This document shows positions 1 to 7,692 of a DNA stretch of 64,000 nt, one piece after another. Numbering within the stretch: position 1 is the stretch's first letter; the number at the start of each line of letters is the position of its first letter. The notes beneath the pieces were generated by a model. That model was not told the origin of the DNA and searched no databases. It worked only from the letters and a program-made list of their open reading frames with translations. The DNA comes from Prolixibacteraceae bacterium (GTDB lineage Bacteria; Bacteroidota; Bacteroidia; Bacteroidales; Prolixibacteraceae). The stretch lies in the NCBI GenBank assembly GCA_019459485.1, contig JAIBEZ010000028.1, positions 186,001 through 250,000 on the forward strand, read 5' to 3'. The position numbers were made by a program, and so were the translations under genes.

Positions 1-72
1 GGTGGCCACATTTGGGCTGAAAGTGAAGTTGGTAAAGGAAGTACCTTTTATTTCACACTCAAATCGTCGTAA
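1..72 (+). CDS. Sensor histidine kinase, C-terminal end (partial)
   Basis: Only the last 23 codons are in the window, open from the left edge to a TAA at 70-72. They read GGHIWAESEVGKGSTFYFTL plus three more residues. This is the end of a GHKL ATPase domain: a G2-box glycine pair, then the WAESEVGKGSTFYF strand that closes most histidine kinases. The sensor part and any receiver domain lie outside the window. The gene converges on the response regulator next door with a 4-bp gap, so the two are not co-transcribed, and whether they form a pair cannot be judged. The family call is firm for so short a piece because this terminal motif is so characteristic. Confidence 0.8.
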   Translation, partial: GGHIWAESEVGKGSTFYFTLKSS

Positions 73-76
73 TTTC

Positions 77-1240
77 TTATTTCCCTGCTATAGCATATGT
101 TAAAACATCTTCTTTGGTAATGGTTTTATCGCACAAAATAATCAGGCGCTCAATTACGTTCCTGAATTCGCGGATGTTGCCAGTCCATTTTATTTTCTGA
201 AGTTCGGAAATGGCGGCATCTTCAATTGTCTTTAGCGGCATTCCGTATTCAGTACAAATTAAATCAATAAAATAATTACACAGCACCGGAATATCTTCCA
301 CACGGTCATTCAAATCAGGCACATGGATGAGGATAACGCTTAAGCGGTGATACAAGTCTTCCCTGAAGTTATTCCTTTCAATTTCGTGTGCCAGGTTCTT
401 GTTTGTAGCCGCAATTACGCGAACATCCACTTTAATTTGTGCATCGCCGCCCACCCGTGTGATAATGCTTTCCTGCAAAACGCGCAAAACTTTGGCCTGG
501 GCCGAAAGGCTCATATCGCCGATTTCATCCAGAAAAATAGTCCCTCCGGTCGCCTGTTCAAACTTTCCTTTGCGTTGTTTTATTGCGGAAGTAAAAGCTC
601 CTTTTTCGTGACCAAATAATTCACTTTCGATAAGTTCAGATGGAATAGCTGCGCAGTTTACTTCTATAAACGGCGCCTCAGAACGGTTGCTCTTTTCGTG
701 CAGTCGGCGGGCAACCAGTTCTTTTCCGGTTCCGTTCGAGCCGGTTATTAAAACACGCGCGTCGGTAGGCGCAACACGGTCAACCATGTCGATAACCTTC
801 AGAATGGAAGCCGAATTCCCAACAATATCGAAACGTTTGTTGGCTTTTTTACGCAATACCTTTGTTTCGGTAATCAGGGTCGATTTGTCCATTGCATTGC
901 GCAGTGTGATCAGCAGCCGGTTCAAATCGAGCGGTTTTTCAATAAAATCGAATGCCCCTTTTTTGATCGATTCAACAGCTGTATCGATGTTTCCGTGACC
1001 CGAAATCATCACTACCGGGGTATCCGGTTTAATTTCTTCGATCTTTTGCAGTACTTCAATGCCGTCCATTCCCGGCATCTTAATATCACACAGAACAACG
1101 TCAAAATCAGTTGTTTTTAACAATTCGATGGCTTTAAAACCATCTTCGGCCAGTTCGACCTGGTATTTCTCGAATTCTAAAATATCTTTTAAAGTATTCC
1201 GAATGCTCCGTTCGTCATCAATCACTAATATTTTCGACAT
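77..1240 (-). CDS. Sigma-54-type response regulator lacking the C-terminal HTH
   Basis: The order is an N-terminal receiver domain (about residues 3-118; IDDE acidic pocket, phospho-acceptor Asp in VVLCDIKMPGMDG, Lys in FIEKP), then an AAA+ sigma-54 interaction domain (about 140-385). The AAA+ domain has Walker A GSNGTGKE, a GAFTSA loop in place of the canonical GAFTGA, and Walker B GGTIFLDEIGD. The start used is the Met of MSKILVIDDE; ten further upstream residues are possible but do not look like receiver sequence. The protein ends at YAIAGK just after the AAA lid, so the Fis-type helix-turn-helix normal for NtrC relatives is absent. By family it should remodel sigma-54 RNA polymerase when phosphorylated. 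How it finds promoters without its own HTH is unclear. It could act from solution or through a partner. Confidence 0.9.
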   Translation of the reverse strand: MSKILVIDDERSIRNTLKDILEFEKYQVELAEDGFKAIELLKTTDFDVVLCDIKMPGMDGIEVLQKIEEIKPDTPVVMISGHGNIDTAVESIKKGAFDFIEKPLDLNRLLITLRNAMDKSTLITETKVLRKKANKRFDIVGNSASILKVIDMVDRVAPTDARVLITGSNGTGKELVARRLHEKSNRSEAPFIEVNCAAIPSELIESELFGHEKGAFTSAIKQRKGKFEQATGGTIFLDEIGDMSLSAQAKVLRVLQESIITRVGGDAQIKVDVRVIAATNKNLAHEIERNNFREDLYHRLSVILIHVPDLNDRVEDIPVLCNYFIDLICTEYGMPLKTIEDAAISELQKIKWTGNIREFRNVIERLIILCDKTITKEDVLTYAIAGK

Positions 1241-1257
1241 AAGCGTAGTTTTTATCC

Positions 1258-1352
1258 TGAAACGAGCCATGAGTGATAATTACACACAGAGGCATGATTA
1301 TCAATGGCGAGTTCCATCTGGCAATTAAAAAACAAATTATAAACAGATGAAA
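1258..1352. repeat. Dispersed repeat, copy A
   Basis: This stretch between the response regulator start and the ppx stop matches 15848-15963. Both begin TGAAACGAGCCAT, share a GATTAT...TGGCGAGTT block, and end with the same 37 bp (1316-1352 here, 15927-15963 there) with no mismatch. Copy A is the shorter form, without the two CCCGAT...ATCGGG palindromes of copy B. It could be a small mobile repeat or a conserved untranslated element. Confidence 0.75.
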
Positions 1353-1366
1353 ATGAATGGTCAAAT

Positions 1367-2287
1367 TTAGTTGAAAATATGCTCGTATAAAACACCTTCC
1401 CGCAGGGCAAAGTCGGTTTGATAGATTTTGTGAATTTTTAACCTTTCGATTACCATTTTTATAAAAATCACAGAAGGAACAATCATCTCAATACGAATGG
1501 ATTCCATGCCTTTCATTTTCATCCGGTCGGAAGTTGTTGATGCAAGCAATTTTTCATAAATGAGGTAAAAGTCATTTGTTGAAACTTCCTGCCTGATGCG
1601 GGTTTTTGTTCCGGCATCGGTTTGGTCAATCAGGTCGGCCAAAGTGTCGAATGCTCCTGAACAGCCTATCATCATTGATATGTTAACATTTTGCAAGCGA
1701 ATCCATAATGGTTCAAGCCGGCTTTCAAACCAGTCGTTAATTTTTGTGATTTCTTCAGGTGTAATAGGGTCGGAGGGAGGTATTTGTTCAATGATTCGGG
1801 CCATTCCGAGCGGAAAACTTTCTTTCCAGACTGGACTACCTGCATTGGTCAGGATAAATTCATTGCTTCCGCCTCCAATATCCAGAATGAGGGAATGGTC
1901 TTCAATTTCGCCAAAGGCCAGTTTTACACCATTAAAAATCAGTTCTGCTTCTTTTTCTCCTGAAATTATCTGCAATTCAAGCCCGGTGTGTTTTTGTATT
2001 TCTTCCTGAAACCAATTTTTGTTTGTTGCCTCCCTGATGGCTGATGTTGCGACTACAATGGTTTTGACAGCGTCGTGTTTTTTAATTCTTTCCTGTTGTT
2101 TTCTGATCGCCTGAATTGCCCGTTCCAATCCATCGGGCGTCAACTGATTTTTATCGATTCCGTTTTTTCCGAGTTTAACGACTTCTTTCCCCTGATACAG
2201 AATGTGATAATTTGTATGCTCGAACTCAGCAATCAGCAGGTTGCAGGTATTGGTTCCAAGGTCGATGATTGCGATTTTATGACTCAT
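1367..2287 (-). CDS. Ppx/GppA family phosphatase (exopolyphosphatase or pppGpp phosphohydrolase)
   Basis: A 306-residue member of the actin-like ASKHA fold. The first phosphate-binding loop IDLGTNTCNLLI is at residues 7-18, a second nucleotide-binding loop is ILDIGGGSNEF at about 139-149, and ATSAIREA at about 81-88 is the usual Ppx/GppA motif. The length fits the short form made only of the two catalytic domains, without the HD-like C-terminal extension of E. coli Ppx. The family releases phosphate from polyphosphate or the gamma phosphate of pppGpp; sequence alone does not separate the two activities. It starts 22 bp after the MntA stop on the same strand, so it may be transcribed with the upstream toxin-antitoxin genes. 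Confidence 0.9.
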   Translation of the reverse strand: MSHKIAIIDLGTNTCNLLIAEFEHTNYHILYQGKEVVKLGKNGIDKNQLTPDGLERAIQAIRKQQERIKKHDAVKTIVVATSAIREATNKNWFQEEIQKHTGLELQIISGEKEAELIFNGVKLAFGEIEDHSLILDIGGGSNEFILTNAGSPVWKESFPLGMARIIEQIPPSDPITPEEITKINDWFESRLEPLWIRLQNVNISMMIGCSGAFDTLADLIDQTDAGTKTRIRQEVSTNDFYLIYEKLLASTTSDRMKMKGMESIRIEMIVPSVIFIKMVIERLKIHKIYQTDFALREGVLYEHIFN

Positions 2288-2309
2288 GAAAAAGTAGTTG
2301 GGAATGTTT

Positions 2310-2630
2310 CTATTGATTTTTGATCGGGAAAAGACGGATTCCTATGCGGTCGATATGTTCTTTTAGATCATTGTTGCTAATACTGTTGTAATTCAGAACA
2401 TCAAACTTATATGGCAAAGTGGTTTCTTCATTTAATTGGTAACTAATGGATGAAACAATTTCAGTAGTGAGTTTATCTCCCTTTAAAGCCAAATCCACAT
2501 CACTTCCTGTTCTGAAGTTTCCTTTGGCACGACTTCCAAACAGACACGCTTCAGTTACTTCCGGATGCGTCTGAATTACTGAGACAATAATTTCAATGTC
2601 TTTTTGTCGTAGGCCAACTAAATCAATCAC
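2310..2630 (-). CDS. mntA: MNT-domain nucleotidyltransferase, antitoxin of a HepT/MntA module
   Basis: A 106-residue minimal nucleotidyltransferase. The signature GSRAKGNFRTGSDVDLAL (about residues 31-48) contains the glycine-serine pair and the two catalytic aspartates of the GSx10DxD motif. In the characterised HepT/MntA systems this enzyme transfers AMP groups to a tyrosine of the HEPN toxin and so inactivates it. It overlaps the HepT gene by 8 bp, the usual arrangement for the HI0073/HI0074-like pair with the toxin gene first. The role as antitoxin is taken from the family. The motif and the overlap are seen directly. Confidence 0.88.
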   Translation of the reverse strand: MIDLVGLRQKDIEIIVSVIQTHPEVTEACLFGSRAKGNFRTGSDVDLALKGDKLTTEIVSSISYQLNEETTLPYKFDVLNYNSISNNDLKEHIDRIGIRLFPIKNQ

Positions 2631-3030
2631 TGTTTTTTTCTTTTAATATTTCGTACAATTGGTTGAGTATCGGGAAGTACTTTTCATGGATCAGTTCTTC
2701 AACTTCGGTGGCTTTTTCTTCGTCGTAGGTGTGAGCTGTTAAATTTCGGTCAAGCAATAATTCCATCCAGAGATGCCCATCTTCAATTAAACCAACTTCA
2801 AAGCCTTTTTTTAGCGCATTTCGGGGCGATCTCACATCTGTAAAACCTTGTTCTTCAAGATAATCTTTTAGTGTGTTCCAGGCTAGTTCGTAGCTCATCT
2901 CAAAGAACTGAATGATCCCTGCTTTTTGTAATAAATCAGGATTCTCAATCTCCAAAGCATCTGCCAGATGCCCAATTGCTTTTTCAAAGTTCTGAAATCG
3001 CTGTTTCCAACGTATGTCGCTGTTTTCCAT
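2623..3030 (-). CDS. hepT: HepT-like HEPN toxin (nucleotidyltransferase substrate-binding protein)
   Basis: A 135-residue all-alpha HI0074-type protein. The sequence LDRNLTAHTYDEE (about 92-104) fits R-x4-H-x-Y exactly: Arg and His are the proposed HEPN RNase residues and the Tyr is the residue that MntA-type enzymes AMPylate. The N-terminal half (RWKQRFQNFEKAIGHL, FEMSYELAWNTLKDYL) is typical of the TIGR01987 family. It is the first gene of the pair, reading into mntA. Toxicity and RNA cleavage are inferred from the family. Confidence 0.87.
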   Translation of the reverse strand: MENSDIRWKQRFQNFEKAIGHLADALEIENPDLLQKAGIIQFFEMSYELAWNTLKDYLEEQGFTDVRSPRNALKKGFEVGLIEDGHLWMELLLDRNLTAHTYDEEKATEVEELIHEKYFPILNQLYEILKEKNSD

Positions 3031-3071
3031 ATTTTAATAGACAATTCTAAAATAATTTTGAATCATTCTTC

Positions 3072-4412
3072 TCATTTCCTTTTTAGAGATTCTGGATTAT
3101 TAATTAGTTTTTTTATTATTTCCCAATCTCTTGATTCTTCTATATTTAATTTATCTAGACTTGCCAAACTGATAATTTTATTATAAAAATTTGTGTAAAA
3201 GCCGTTGAGTCCTTGATGGTATTCCGTTGATATGTATTCAATTTTCAAATCATCAAAACTGAACGAAAAACCTATCTCAGAATCGAATGAAAAGTTTACG
3301 ATAATATCTTCGTTAAGTAATAATGGTGCGCTTTCTTTGGGTTCAATATATCTAGTTTTTATATCATATTCGAATGATTTCAATTGTTCCTTAAACAAGG
3401 TATTTCTTGTAATTTTGCCATCTTCGGAGCTTCTTTTATGAATAATTGTACTTTCAAGAAATCCAATATTTTCCTTGCTAATACTTCTGATTGGAAGTAA
3501 TTTCTTCTTTTGGTCGTTAACAATTCGGCCAATAGATACTTTTTTAAGTGAATCTTTATCAAAGTATGACACTTTGAAAGGAGAGTTGCTCGACTTTATT
3601 TTTGTTACTGGCCTGAAAATCTGATTAACTTCTTCTTCAGTATATGCTTCTTTTATTTTGTTTATTTCGTTGTCTGAAAGGGGATTTGTGAATATTTCTT
3701 CATGGTATTTCTTGACTATATCAGCTCTTAGTTTCACAAGTTCTTTAACATCTCCTGGTCTTTGAAGAAAATCATTAGCAATTGAAAATTTAAAGCTGCC
3801 AAAGGCAGCGTCAACAATTAATGGATTAATTGATAATTGAAATTGATCATCAGCGAGTTCAAAATTATCAATTGAAATATTTGGAGTATTTTCAACTATA
3901 CGTTTAAACATTGCACTTGAAAATGCCTTTAATGATTTGAGATAATTTTCTGAAAAATCTTTTACCATTCCCATAGAAACGGCCGTGTCAAATATAATAT
4001 TTGCAGGTTCTATTACATAAAGAACACTTCGCTGTCTGAGAGTCGTGATGTAGTTATAGTTTTCACTGGCATGTTTTGCATCAATGTTTTTTAATGAAAT
4101 GGAAAGTTCCAATGCGTCATTTAATTGATCTCTAATTAGTTCGTCTTTTATATTTAAGAGTCCAAAAAAGATAAAATGCTGTGCTTCTTCAACCAATCCG
4201 GCTTTCAAGTTTAGATAAACTGCACTTCGGATCAAAATGCTTCTTGTTGGATCAAGTTCTGGTTTGTCAAAATAAAATTCGGCAACCTTACTTTCCAATT
4301 CGGCAGCTTGTGTATAGAAGTCAAATGCCAAATTTGGATTCCCAAACTCTAACGCCTGTTTCGCTTTGAAAGAAAGCTCCATTGCTTGTTGGTGTAATAT
4401 TTTTGGCCTCAT
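3072..4412 (-). CDS. Unrecognised 446-residue protein with TPR-like N-terminus
   Basis: I do not recognise this family. The first ~110 residues (QAMELSFKAKQALEFGNPNL and following) look like tandem helical hairpins of the TPR or MIT kind. The rest is mixed and charged, with a lysine-rich centre (IRSISKENIGFLESTIIHKR) and no catalytic motif I can name. There is no signal peptide or membrane segment, so it is probably cytoplasmic. The start overlaps the upstream 182-residue gene by ATGA and is preceded by a perfect AAGGAGG (4420-4426), very unusual for this clade. The gene is visibly AT-richer than the core genes around it. It is followed 41 bp later by hepT/mntA on the same strand. A defence or stress role is only a guess from the neighbourhood. 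Confidence 0.7.
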   Translation of the reverse strand: MRPKILHQQAMELSFKAKQALEFGNPNLAFDFYTQAAELESKVAEFYFDKPELDPTRSILIRSAVYLNLKAGLVEEAQHFIFFGLLNIKDELIRDQLNDALELSISLKNIDAKHASENYNYITTLRQRSVLYVIEPANIIFDTAVSMGMVKDFSENYLKSLKAFSSAMFKRIVENTPNISIDNFELADDQFQLSINPLIVDAAFGSFKFSIANDFLQRPGDVKELVKLRADIVKKYHEEIFTNPLSDNEINKIKEAYTEEEVNQIFRPVTKIKSSNSPFKVSYFDKDSLKKVSIGRIVNDQKKKLLPIRSISKENIGFLESTIIHKRSSEDGKITRNTLFKEQLKSFEYDIKTRYIEPKESAPLLLNEDIIVNFSFDSEIGFSFSFDDLKIEYISTEYHQGLNGFYTNFYNKIISLASLDKLNIEESRDWEIIKKLINNPESLKRK

Positions 4413-4957
4413 TTGTGCACCTCCTTAACTACTTTAGATTTACTGAATAAGGTCACAATCACTGAGGATTTTTCATTACGCATTGCCCCCCTAATAATTT
4501 GTCGATGCTTATCTTGTATCCGTCCCTTTAATGTATTTGTTTTTGATTCTTCTAAAACGCCAGAAACTTCAACAAAATGAAAGTTTGGATCCTCCAAAAA
4601 GTTTAATTCATCATCATTTGGTTCTTCTTTAAGGAAACGGTAATCGACGCCATCTCCAATTTCAGTCTGCTCAACATATTTGTAATCTAATAAAACTGAC
4701 ATTACAAACATTGCCAAAGACACTCCCCCAAAATTGGCAATATCTTTTTTTTCCTTTATTGCAACTTTCGAAAAATTGGAATCCCACTTCAATAAGGCAG
4801 GTCTGTTATTACCATCAATTAAAAAATTAAAAACAGTGCTTGAATCTACATGGTATTTATCTAATGCTACAGCTGCTGACTGATTGTAAAAAGCAATTTG
4901 CTCTTTCGTTGGGCCTTTGAGTTTTTCAATTGTTTGATTTAAGTTGTAGGTTTCCAT
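4409..4957 (-). CDS. Unrecognised 182-residue protein, first gene of a two-gene operon
   Basis: No family is recognised. It has no signal peptide or membrane helix. The second half contains FHFVEVSGVLEESKTNTLKG followed by a basic RIQDKHRQI segment. The acidic-hydrophobic-E-V-S-G pattern recalls one strand of PD-(D/E)xK-like folds, but I cannot identify a full active site. It overlaps the 446-residue gene by 4 bp (ATGA), which argues for translational coupling and a joint function. The 313 bp upstream of the start has no other gene. Confidence 0.65.
   Translation of the reverse strand: METYNLNQTIEKLKGPTKEQIAFYNQSAAVALDKYHVDSSTVFNFLIDGNNRPALLKWDSNFSKVAIKEKKDIANFGGVSLAMFVMSVLLDYKYVEQTEIGDGVDYRFLKEEPNDDELNFLEDPNFHFVEVSGVLEESKTNTLKGRIQDKHRQIIRGAMRNEKSSVIVTLFSKSKVVKEVHK
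4420..4426 (-). promoter_or_regulatory. Strong Shine-Dalgarno (AAGGAGG) before the 446-residue gene
   Basis: On the minus strand AAGGAGG is followed by a 7-base spacer and ATG at 4412. It lies inside the 3' end of the upstream gene. Bacteroidota genes rarely carry such a sequence, and starts elsewhere in this window do not (for example guaA, rpsA and uxaE), so it stands out and fixes this start. Confidence 0.6.
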
Positions 4958-5210
4958 ATATTAGTTTTGCATTCTCCATATTACCAATTCATTGACCATA
5001 ACCTCTTTTTATTCATTCTTCAGTATAATTTCTATATGGCTTTAAATATTAAATGCTCAGTTTATTAACGCCACAATTTAGGCCATTTAAAGTAATTTTC
5101 AATAAAGAAAGTCAAAAATATTATAACATTCTGGTCATGTCATCTGAAGGCATTAACCTGTTAGCTGATGAAATCGAGGTTTCCGTGGGAGAACTGAGCC
5201 TTTCTGCAAA

Positions 5211-5252
5211 ACAATACAAAAAAGGCCGGGAAACCCAGCCTTTTTGTATTGT
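5211..5252. terminator. Bidirectional hairpin terminator after cysK
   Basis: The arms ACAATACAAAAAAGGC (5211-5226) and GCCTTTTTGTATTGT (5238-5252) pair over 15 bp with one bulged A, around an 11-base loop. A/T runs lie inside the stem on both sides. It sits 19 bp past the cysK stop. The rest of 4958-5210 holds no gene I can support; a 73-codon reading frame at 5053-5274 runs through this hairpin and looks fortuitous. Confidence 0.7.
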
Positions 5253-5270
5253 ATCGGTATTCTTTGAGTA

Positions 5271-6182
5271 TTAAAACAATCCTTCAATGGATAAATACCT
5301 TTCACCTGTATCGTATGAAAAGGTGAGTATTTTTGACCCTTCAGGCAATTCTGAAATCTTTTTGGCAACAGCTGCAAACGAAGCTCCTGACGAAATTCCA
5401 ACAAATAAGCCTTCTTCTTTGGCTGCACGGCGGGCATAATCAAATGCTTCGTCTTTCGAAACCTTTATTACACCATCCAGAAATTCTGTTTTAAGATTGA
5501 CCGGAATAAATCCTGCACCAATTCCCTGTATCGGATGTGGGCCGGGAGATCCGCCACTGATTACAGGCGACAGTTCAGGCTCGACAGCAAACGTTTTTAA
5601 GTTTGGAAATTTCTGTTTTAATACTTCGGAAACTCCCGAAATGTGTCCGCCGGTACCAACGCCTGTGATCAGGTAATCAAAACCTTCCGGAAAATCGGCG
5701 AGAATTTCCTGCGCAGTTTTTTCTCTGTGGGCGGTAATATTGGCTTCATTGTCAAACTGCGATGGAATCCAGGAATCGGTCGTTTCTGCTGCCAGTTCAA
5801 CGGCTTTGGCGATAGCTCCTTTCATTCCCAGTTCGCGCGGAGTTAATACAAGTTCAGCGCCGTAAGCAGTCAGAATTCTTCTGCGCTCAACACTCATCGA
5901 TTCGGGCATTACCAATATCAGTTTGTATTTTTTTACGGCCGCAACGAGCGCTAAGCCAATTCCCGTATTTCCTGAAGTCGGTTCAATCAATACACTTCCC
6001 GGTTTTAAAATTCCTTTTGCCTCGGCATCTTCAACCATCGAAAGCGCAATCCTGTCTTTGATACTGCCTCCCGGATTTGTTTTTTCAAGCTTTACATATA
6101 CTTCAAATCCAGCAGGATACAAATTATTGACCCTTACCAGTGGACTATTGCCAATGGTTTCCAAAATGTTGTTTACTTTCAT
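5271..6182 (-). CDS. cysK: Cysteine synthase A (O-acetylserine sulfhydrylase)
   Basis: A 303-residue fold-type II PLP enzyme that makes L-cysteine from O-acetylserine and sulfide. Lys of [11 protein letters not shown] (about residues 36-46) is the PLP Schiff-base lysine. The substrate loop is [11 protein letters not shown] (about 68-78) and the phosphate-binding glycine loop is [13 protein letters not shown] (about 172-184). The length is normal for the family. The partner serine acetyltransferase is at 39009-39938, far away, so the two are not an operon here. The gene lies alone between two hairpin terminators. Confidence 0.95.
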   Translation of the reverse strand: MKVNNILETIGNSPLVRVNNLYPAGFEVYVKLEKTNPGGSIKDRIALSMVEDAEAKGILKPGSVLIEPTSGNTGIGLALVAAVKKYKLILVMPESMSVERRRILTAYGAELVLTPRELGMKGAIAKAVELAAETTDSWIPSQFDNEANITAHREKTAQEILADFPEGFDYLITGVGTGGHISGVSEVLKQKFPNLKTFAVEPELSPVISGGSPGPHPIQGIGAGFIPVNLKTEFLDGVIKVSKDEAFDYARRAAKEEGLFVGISSGASFAAVAKKISELPEGSKILTFSYDTGERYLSIEGLF

Positions 6183-6206
6183 ATTGTTGTATTTTTAAGG
6201 TTATAA

Positions 6207-6238
6207 ACAAAAAAAGCCTTCCGGGGTTCGGAAGGCTT
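6207..6238 (-). terminator. Intrinsic terminator of the NatB-like permease gene
   Basis: A perfect 10-bp stem, AAGCCTTCCG (6214-6223) with CGGAAGGCTT (6229-6238), has a 5-base loop. Read on the minus strand it is followed by a run of T residues (the A run at 6209-6215). It begins 4 bp after the permease stop. Confidence 0.85.
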
Positions 6239-6242
6239 CAAT

Positions 6243-7592
6243 TTAATTTTTATAAAATAGCCACTTTCCAATTTCTTTAAGAGTGACCTTTTTCCCGTAC
6301 ATCAGGATTCCTGTACGATAAATTTTCCCTGCAACCCAAATCGTTCCCAGAATGGTTGCAACAAGTATACTCATCGATAAAAGCATCTCCCATAAAGGAA
6401 TACCGTAGGGAATTCGAACCATCATTGTTACAGGTGATGTAAATGGTATCATGGATGCCCAGAAAGCGAGTGAACCTTCAGGATTTTTAGCAACTGCAAA
6501 CAGTATCATAATTGATAAAATCAATGGCATGGTCACCGGAAGCATCATTTGCTGGGCATCTTCGTCGCTGTCAACAGCCGATCCGATCGCTCCCATCAAC
6601 GAAGCATAAAGCAGAAAACCGCCGATGAAATAGAAGAACAAAGCAAATATAATCAGCGGGATATTCAGGTTGCCAATCATTTGGATGATATCCAATACCA
6701 TATTTTCTTTCGCCGGACTGGCAGCACCCATTTGTTCCATCGCCTGGCTGCTTGACATTATGTTTTGAGCCTGAATAGCTGTTTCGGCCGATCCTTGCCC
6801 CATGTAAGCTGCAACTCCGGTGGTAATAGTCAATCCAAGTACAATCCAGATTGCAATTTGGGTCAATCCAACAAGGCCGATTCCGATAATTTTTCCAAAC
6901 AGAAGCTGAAATGGTTTTACCGACGAAATAATAACTTCCACAATCCGGCTCGATTTTTCTTCCATAACTCCCTTCATCACCATCGTTCCGTATATGAAAA
7001 CAAACATGTAAATCAGAATTCCGGAAGCATAACCAATGGCCGCTGCTATTTCCGTAGAGCTTTTCACAGCTTCGCCTTTTTCGCCCAATTTGATGGTATT
7101 CAGTTTGATCCGTGTCCGTGTTGCAGCCAGTTTCTTTTCCAGATCGGGCACTCCGGTTTCATTGATTACCTGTTGCCGTTTTTCGCCTTCGATGATGCTT
7201 TCAATCCGGTTGGAAATCATGTTTTTAATATCGAAGGTGATCTGTTTGTCCGAAATCAACTCAGCCTGATTGGTAGTCAGGATATTCGTCGGGATAAAAA
7301 GCAATGCATAGAACTTCCCCGATTTGAAATTTTTACTTAGTTCATTGTATTCCTGTTCAGGAATATAATGGAATTTGGTGAATTCAGTGCTTTCTATTTT
7401 GTTCAGAATAAGACTTGTCGGGTCGTAAACGGCAATGGTACGTTCCTCCGAATCATCCAATGTTGCCAGATATACAGGAAGAATTGTCATCGCAGCCATC
7501 ATTAGCGGAACCAGCAATGTCATGATAATGAACGATTTTTTCTTTACCCGTGTAAGGTATTCACGTTTAAGAATAAGAATGGATTTATTCAT
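6243..7592 (-). CDS. ABC-2 type (NatB-like) permease
   Basis: A 449-residue membrane protein of the ABC-2 exporter class. An N-terminal transmembrane helix at about 20-45 (SFIIMTLLVPLMMAAMTILP) follows a basic REYLTRVKKK segment. An extracytoplasmic domain of ~140 residues follows, then a group of five or six membrane helices from about 185 to the C-terminus. This architecture matches the sodium-export permease NatB and its many Bacteroidota relatives. The ATPase partner is encoded just upstream (7693-8625). The substrate cannot be read from sequence; sodium, peptide or drug export are all possible. The start MNKSILILKREYLTR is well placed for the family. Confidence 0.88.
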   Translation of the reverse strand: MNKSILILKREYLTRVKKKSFIIMTLLVPLMMAAMTILPVYLATLDDSEERTIAVYDPTSLILNKIESTEFTKFHYIPEQEYNELSKNFKSGKFYALLFIPTNILTTNQAELISDKQITFDIKNMISNRIESIIEGEKRQQVINETGVPDLEKKLAATRTRIKLNTIKLGEKGEAVKSSTEIAAAIGYASGILIYMFVFIYGTMVMKGVMEEKSSRIVEVIISSVKPFQLLFGKIIGIGLVGLTQIAIWIVLGLTITTGVAAYMGQGSAETAIQAQNIMSSSQAMEQMGAASPAKENMVLDIIQMIGNLNIPLIIFALFFYFIGGFLLYASLMGAIGSAVDSDEDAQQMMLPVTMPLILSIMILFAVAKNPEGSLAFWASMIPFTSPVTMMVRIPYGIPLWEMLLSMSILVATILGTIWVAGKIYRTGILMYGKKVTLKEIGKWLFYKN

Positions 7593-7623
7593 ATTGGTAT
7601 GTTTTATCTTTTAATAGTCGCTT

Positions 7624-7690
7624 TAAAAAGTCTCAGTGTTCAGTCTCAGTGTTCAGTAAAAACTGAAAACTGAGACTGCGACTGAACACT
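7624..7690. repeat. Phrase-like repeat with hairpin between ABC genes
   Basis: TCTCAGTGTTCAG occurs twice in tandem (7631-7643, 7644-7656) and then inverted with one mismatch at 7663-7675, followed by CTGCGACTGAACACT. The second and third units can form a 13-bp hairpin with a 6-base loop. The ACTGCGACTG phrase recurs at 23879 and 42109. It fills most of the 100-bp gap between the ATPase and permease genes. Confidence 0.6.
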
Positions 7691-7692
7691 TT

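Noticed and set aside
1-1240. Histidine kinase and response regulator as a co-transcribed pair
   Set aside because: They are convergent with a 4-bp gap, so they are not in one transcript; pairing cannot be shown.
5053-5274. 73-codon plus-strand reading frame
   Set aside because: It runs through the cysK terminator hairpin and into the cysK stop, has no promoter box or family resemblance, and is probably chance.
6405-6425. tRNA-like GAATTCGAACC stretch
   Set aside because: It lies within the permease coding sequence and no cloverleaf can be drawn. No tRNA was recognised anywhere in the window.
7036-7269. Antisense reading frames within genes such as the ABC permease
   Set aside because: Long antisense frames occur opposite many genes here because of codon bias; none shows a start signal or a known domain.
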